Positions 62,857-64,000 of a stretch of DNA of 64,000 nucleotides are shown in pieces. The stretch is from contig NZ_CP049872.1 of the NCBI RefSeq assembly GCF_011302915.1, positions 1,550,001-1,614,000 on the forward strand. Reading direction: 5' to 3'. How positions within the stretch are numbered: the first letter of the stretch is position 1; each line of letters begins with the position of its first letter. The stretch is from Thermomonas sp. HDW16. GTDB taxonomy: Bacteria > Pseudomonadota > Gammaproteobacteria > Xanthomonadales > Xanthomonadaceae. The notes under the pieces are model-generated. The model saw only the letters and a list, made by a program, of their open reading frames with translations. It was not told the DNA's origin and ran no database searches. A program made the position numbers and the translations under genes.

Positions 62857-62912
62857 CTGTTATCTTCGGGTCAGCAACGGACGTTTGCGACCCGCCTGAC
62901 TGGAGTTATCCC

Positions 62913-63338
62913 ATGGCGCTGGAGCGCACCATTTCGATCATCAAGCCCGATGCCGTTGCCAAGAACGTCATCGGCGAAATCTATTCCCGCTTCGAGAAGG
63001 CTGGCCTGAAGGTCGTGGCCGCGAAGATGAAGCACCTGTCCAAGCAGGAAGCGGAAGGCTTCTACGCCGTGCACCGCGAGCGTCCGTTCTTCAATGCGCT
63101 GGTCAATTTCATGATCTCCGGCCCGGTGATGATCCAGGTGCTGGAAGGCGAGAACGCCGTGCTCAAGAACCGCGAGCTGATGGGCGCCACCAATCCGAAG
63201 GAAGCGGCCGCCGGCACCATCCGCGCCGACTTCGCCGACAGCATCGATGCGAACGCCGTGCACGGTTCGGATTCGCTGGAGAACGCGGCGATCGAAACCG
63301 CCTACTTCTTCCCGGCTACCGACGTCTACGCGCGCTGA
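62913..63338 (+). CDS. ndk: Nucleoside-diphosphate kinase Ndk
   Basis: 141 residues. Begins [15 protein letters not shown]; catalytic His in N-A-V-H-G-S-D-S. It transfers phosphates from ATP to other nucleoside diphosphates. GGAG lies 6-10 bases upstream. It is followed by rlmN after 7 bp, an order conserved in gammaproteobacteria. Confidence 0.97.
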   Translation: MALERTISIIKPDAVAKNVIGEIYSRFEKAGLKVVAAKMKHLSKQEAEGFYAVHRERPFFNALVNFMISGPVMIQVLEGENAVLKNRELMGATNPKEAAAGTIRADFADSIDANAVHGSDSLENAAIETAYFFPATDVYAR

Positions 63339-63345
63339 GCTTGAG

Positions 63346-64000
63346 ATGAGCGATACGCGCACACCGAATATCGACATCGCCCTCGTCGGCGATGTTGCCG
63401 GTGCGCGCGATTCGGTTGCGGTAGCTCCGGCTGCCGCATCCCGAACCAACATCTTCGATTTCGACCGCGCTTCCCTCGAACGTTTCTTCGAGGAAGATCT
63501 TGGCGAAAAGAAATTCCGCGCGCAGCAGGTGATGAAGTGGATCCATCACCGCTACGTGACCGATTTCGGCGAGATGACCGACCTTGGCAAGGCGCTGCGC
63601 GCCAAGCTGGAAGAGCGTGCGGTCGTGCATGCGCCGCAACTGCTGTTCGACAAGGCGTCCACCGACGGCACCCACAAGTGGCTGCTCGGCATGGATCCGA
63701 AGAACGCCATCGAAACCGTCTACATCCCGGACAAGGGCCGCGGGACGCTGTGCGTGTCAAGCCAGGTGGGTTGCGCGCTGAACTGCCAGTTCTGTTCGAC
63801 AGCCACGCAGGGATTCAATCGAAATCTTTCCACCGCCGAGATCATCGGCCAGGTGTGGATCGCCGGCCGCCATCTGGGCAACGTGCCGCACCAGCAGCGC
63901 AAGCTCACCAACGTGGTGATGATGGGCATGGGCGAGCCACTGGCGAATTTCGATAACGTGGTGCGCGCGATGAGCATCATGCGCGACGACCTGGGCTATG
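63346..64000 (+). CDS. rlmN: 23S rRNA/tRNA adenine-C2 methyltransferase RlmN, 3'-truncated by the window edge
   Basis: 218 residues visible. After a variable N-terminus (about 33 residues, longer than E. coli) comes [32 protein letters not shown], the RlmN N-terminal domain, then the radical-SAM motif C-A-L-N-C-Q-F-C and V-V-M-M-G-M-G-E-P. RlmN methylates A2503 of 23S rRNA and A37 of some tRNAs. The C-terminal part lies outside. Confidence 0.95.
   Translation, partial: MSDTRTPNIDIALVGDVAGARDSVAVAPAAASRTNIFDFDRASLERFFEEDLGEKKFRAQQVMKWIHHRYVTDFGEMTDLGKALRAKLEERAVVHAPQLLFDKASTDGTHKWLLGMDPKNAIETVYIPDKGRGTLCVSSQVGCALNCQFCSTATQGFNRNLSTAEIIGQVWIAGRHLGNVPHQQRKLTNVVMMGMGEPLANFDNVVRAMSIMRDDLGY

Overview
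This is a high-GC, densely packed bacterial chromosome segment. Its gene content and order (serC-pheA-hisC-aroA, cmk-rpsA-ihfB-lapA-lapB, rne divergent from rluC, nfuA beside a 'transmembrane repetitive' protein, a zinc-free L36, ndk-rlmN) fit a gammaproteobacterium of the family Lysobacteraceae/Xanthomonadaceae (Lysobacter, Luteimonas, Thermomonas and relatives). The genus cannot be fixed from sequence reading alone. I see no prophage, insertion sequence, CRISPR array or plasmid function.

Layout. 1-8.4 kb: the end of a double-SDR oxidoreductase, a membrane-anchored Mrr-type nuclease-like protein, a phasin, a patatin, an FHA-domain protein, a PHA-system protein and the MsrPQ periplasmic methionine-sulfoxide repair pair, whose junction is occupied by a long nested palindrome. 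8.4-13.1 kb: serine and aromatic amino-acid genes serC-pheA-hisC-aroA, translationally coupled. 13.1-22.6 kb: an eleven-gene minus-strand operon headed by an ECF sigma factor and its RskA-like anti-sigma factor. It encodes a fatty-acid desaturase, a COG2907 flavin oxidase, DUF1365, a Cfa-like methyltransferase lacking two usual active-site residues, DUF2878, DUF1295, a second methyltransferase resembling plant coclaurine N-methyltransferases, a lipocalin and a hydrolase. It is best read as a stress-controlled pathway that remodels membrane acyl chains or a related lipid, and is the most interesting unit in the window. 22.7-34.4 kb: a secreted unknown, a TonB-like protein, serS, azoR with a divergent LysR regulator, tRNA-Ser(UGA), a GacA-like response regulator, RNase E, rluC, a DUF6058-like protein, phhB and nfuA. 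34.4-46.2 kb: a TonB-like repetitive membrane protein with an apparent 3' frameshift, two c-type cytochromes, and an RND efflux operon (adaptor, two permeases, DUF4386, DUF6326). 46.2-50 kb: a TraB-family protein, the agmatine-to-putrescine pair aguA-aguB, a small BamE-like protein and rpmJ. 50-58.4 kb: cmk, rpsA, ihfB, lapA, lapB, then surface-polysaccharide genes (a WecA/WbpL-type transferase, a WbpM-type dehydratase, galU). 58.4-62.8 kb: a beta-oxidation operon psrA-fadN-fadA with a PsrA-type operator on its own promoter. 62.8-64 kb: ndk and the beginning of rlmN.

Regulation readable from sequence includes the PsrA-type box on the fad promoter, a GacA-type palindrome upstream of the response regulator, paired direct repeats between azoR and its LysR regulator, a long structured rne leader, an intrinsic terminator inside the ndk leader, and several intrinsic terminators between convergent genes. 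Most adjacent genes overlap by 4 bp (ATGA) or are separated by a few bases, so operon calls are well supported. Functions come from motifs and family recall, not from database searches.
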